Positions 63,201 through 64,000 of a stretch of 64,000 nt of DNA are shown piece by piece; positions within the stretch are counted from its first letter, which is position 1, and every line of letters begins with the position of its first letter. The notes below the pieces were generated by a model that had not been told where the DNA came from, searched no databases, and was given only the letters and a program-made list of their open reading frames with translations. The stretch comes from Planctomycetota bacterium (GTDB lineage: Bacteria; Planctomycetota; Phycisphaerae; Phycisphaerales; SM1A02): the NCBI GenBank assembly GCA_022568135.1, contig JADFFQ010000001.1, forward strand, positions 104,694 through 168,693, in the 5' to 3' direction. The position numbers and the translations under genes are program-made.

Positions 63201-64000
63201 CTCGGAGTTCCAGGGCGTGTGCTTCATCCTCAGCGGTCCGCCGGGCGATTGCATCAACATCGCCCTCGAGGGCACGATCGGCTGCTCGAACCTCTGCGCG
63301 AACATCAGCACGGCGACAGCGTGCGTGCCTGCCCCGGCCACCTACATCATCTTCGTGGCCCCGGGCAACTGTGACGGCAGCGCTATCTTCAGCGGGCTCC
63401 CGTGTGGCGCTTTCAACGACTACACGTTGGAGGTCAGCTGCGGGCCGTGCACGCCCGGAGCCGCCGGGGGCCAAAAGGTCAAGGGCGGCACCCAAGCGGC
63501 CGTCACCACGGCCACCCAGGGCCGGGGCAAAGCCGCCGCAGCGCGAAAAGCGGCCATGGGCGGAGCCCTCACCGACTTCGCCGACAGCGACATCGCCACC
63601 CTCCGCAAGGGCCGAGACGCCAGCCGCGGTAAGGGCGGAGTCGCCGGCGGATCCATCAAGAAGGCGTTCCTGGGGATCATCATGAAGGATGATGCCACCA
63701 TCGGCCGGGTCAACCTCTTTGACCTCGGCGGTGGACTCGAAGGGATCTCCAAGTTCACCCTGTATTCGGACTCCCCCGGGATCTCCAACACGGATATCTC
63801 CGGTCCGCTCGGTGCCGGCTTCCCCGATGGATGCGTTGACGCGTTCGACCTCGGGGTGGTACTGGGTGCGTGGTGCTCGACCCCGGCCAGCGGCAACCTC
63901 CCGCCCGACCCGCCGTGTGCAGGTGTCGGCTGCACCTCCCCGAACTTCCTCCTCGCGGACCTCTCAGGACCGGAGGGAGCGCCTGATGGGTGTGTGGATG
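60112..64000 (+). CDS. Giant cysteine-rich secreted protein, paralogue of the preceding gene (runs off window)
   Basis: At least 1,296 residues, one open frame from ATG 60,112 (GGAGG 8 nt upstream) to the window edge. A near-identical signal peptide (GGGLLIAAAGAVGLTMMALG) is followed by a beta-sandwich (ADDFNIDEVQAIDTVCWW). Pre-peptidase-like domains follow: PFNDIWWNYSPNFTGDVIIT and INQDIWYNFTPLADDNYDIS. Two CCxxNGxPGC units and CCLWDGSCVDGSNAVDC are seen. A basic linker (GGQKVKGGTQAAVTTATQGR) precedes dockerin-like GCVDAFDLGVVLGAWCS near 63,827-63,877. A second dockerin-like repeat has begun when the sequence ends. Confidence 0.9.
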   Translation, partial: MNHRSKMRLCLCSGGGLLIAAAGAVGLTMMALGAPRAHVGQGVLAQGAIAAATALTTNEATVAPQLEKLRQKEAVEMRHLTDAFGVEPARVGGVAGDLTVCEIEFPRACQLPDNMGQGAGGVLAATSDLNPGAGFAVADDFNIDEVQAIDTVCWWGLYVNFVGGASDCGPGAVPDNFSITYYTDAGGCPGAVFAGPFKVVPAKIGTGRLVAGIIQSYSFEAKHPPVAFGPGCYWIQILNDTTDPAGGVQDCFWLWQSAPPGNAQGAQNVAAAAQVVVYTCPPDRTDYDLAWCLGFDNVIPAQLGDPARCVEPPPPGPNNDLCDLRRPISNGKTPFSTLGATTDGPPVGLPCTEGVGPFNDIWWNYSPNFTGDVIITTCEEKNGSATFDTILVVYDGCECVPLSPLLVCNDDDPNNPCGGGAGGFKSTVTVPVVAGNCYKVRLGGFAAGDSGTGVLSIEKQVPPPIGACCLWDGSCVDGSNAVDCAALAGTYLGDGSVCLGDNDGDGVDDACPALPSGANLFTDPGAFNQALLNTDKRAKASWNFKPNNLPAGAVVGLDDPVNINGHSGAGGTVDPWTNFPPPPSGDCCINNGTPGCEDLACETSVCLIDSFCCTDLWDSVCALRANDPLAHPECDCTPAGPGVSKWPPSVDNVTFQSNLDGLQAPAPNPRGLDGVAFVTPPLFDTNNNLLGANFFADSFDIISGPPAGDNHTAMSLEISVALSGGPGPVFVTVFDKQEIPVAKIKLDIVQNQPESCGDPNAGDCCASNGSPGCDRKECCVAICAADSFCCDTEWDAACAAAAAADPVNCPQCIPPPINNDNCLDRKPILQDDLTPFSTVGATTDGPNPASCVDINQDIWYNFTPLADDNYDISLCGSSYDTTLAVYLGCACPVGADIACNDDFCGLQSQVNVALVGGQCYKIRVGGFDTATGAGQILISKRVPGCDDLACPPGASLEGEPCLVNEDVDITNGGCNSAPNVFGSISCGETVCGTSSTYTVAGVDNRDTDWYELFVPDQDGSGFAQVTATLISEFQGVCFILSGPPGDCINIALEGTIGCSNLCANISTATACVPAPATYIIFVAPGNCDGSAIFSGLPCGAFNDYTLEVSCGPCTPGAAGGQKVKGGTQAAVTTATQGRGKAAAARKAAMGGALTDFADSDIATLRKGRDASRGKGGVAGGSIKKAFLGIIMKDDATIGRVNLFDLGGGLEGISKFTLYSDSPGISNTDISGPLGAGFPDGCVDAFDLGVVLGAWCSTPASGNLPPDPPCAGVGCTSPNFLLADLSGPEGAPDGCVD

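Noticed and set aside
61422..63495. Two long minus-strand open frames inside the second giant gene
   Set aside because: The plus strand is one continuous frame with signal peptide and repeat domains; the minus frames are shadows.

Overview
The window looks like chromosomal DNA of a Planctomycetota bacterium of the Phycisphaerae type, probably from an assembled environmental genome. The evidence is a PSCyt1-type cytochrome fused to a membrane domain, a DUF1580 protein, secreted proteins ending in dockerin-like GCVDAFDLGxxLGAWC motifs, a remnant beginning MRRRVLTIVLFLLFGAAVNV, and a long GC-rich glycan locus full of gene debris. No rRNA is present. The only tRNA is an initiator tRNA-Met.

Region 1 (about 1-28,400) is a surface-polysaccharide locus. 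It has a Wzm/Wzt ABC exporter, glycosyltransferases (GT4, a split GT4-like protein, a GT4+GT2 fusion), two FkbM methyltransferases, a C-methyltransferase with two NAD-dependent epimerases, a sulfotransferase-like protein, a third epimerase, and hddC-hddA-hddB for GDP-D-glycero-alpha-D-manno-heptose. A three-gene minus-strand operon follows (small membrane protein, methyltransferase, sulfatase-like membrane protein). The locus is a patchwork: two IS elements with exact 9-bp target duplications, an IS630-type remnant, duplicated gene ends, and short dispersed repeats at module joints. One IS sits exactly at a start codon, and its target duplication regenerates that start.

Region 2 (about 28,400-33,200) holds an integrase-core transposase, a DUF971 protein, a SagB-type nitroreductase, a small conserved protein, a VOC protein and two gene remnants.

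Region 3 (about 33,350-45,460) looks like an integrative or satellite phage element beside the initiator tRNA gene. It carries a P27-type small terminase, an HNH nuclease, a TubC_N-like protein, a large primase-helicase, a DUF1580 DNA-binding protein and a tyrosine integrase. A 5.2-kb cargo interrupts it, bounded by 80-bp direct repeats (79/80 identical). The cargo has a secreted beta-helix/dockerin protein and a tightly overlapping three-gene operon: a 49-residue protein, a zinc-ribbon protein and a TPR protein with near-identical 102-bp repeats. That operon is the best candidate here for an undescribed system.

Region 4 (about 45,460-55,440) is ordinary core genome: PilZ, a two-TM protein, dprA, lexA, a class V aminotransferase, a DUF2231-like/PSCyt1 protein, a secreted protein of unknown function, a SPOR lipoprotein and an AMP-dependent ligase.

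Region 5 (about 55,440-64,000) holds two tandem giant cysteine-rich secreted paralogues with duplicated upstream DNA and signal peptides. The second runs off the window.
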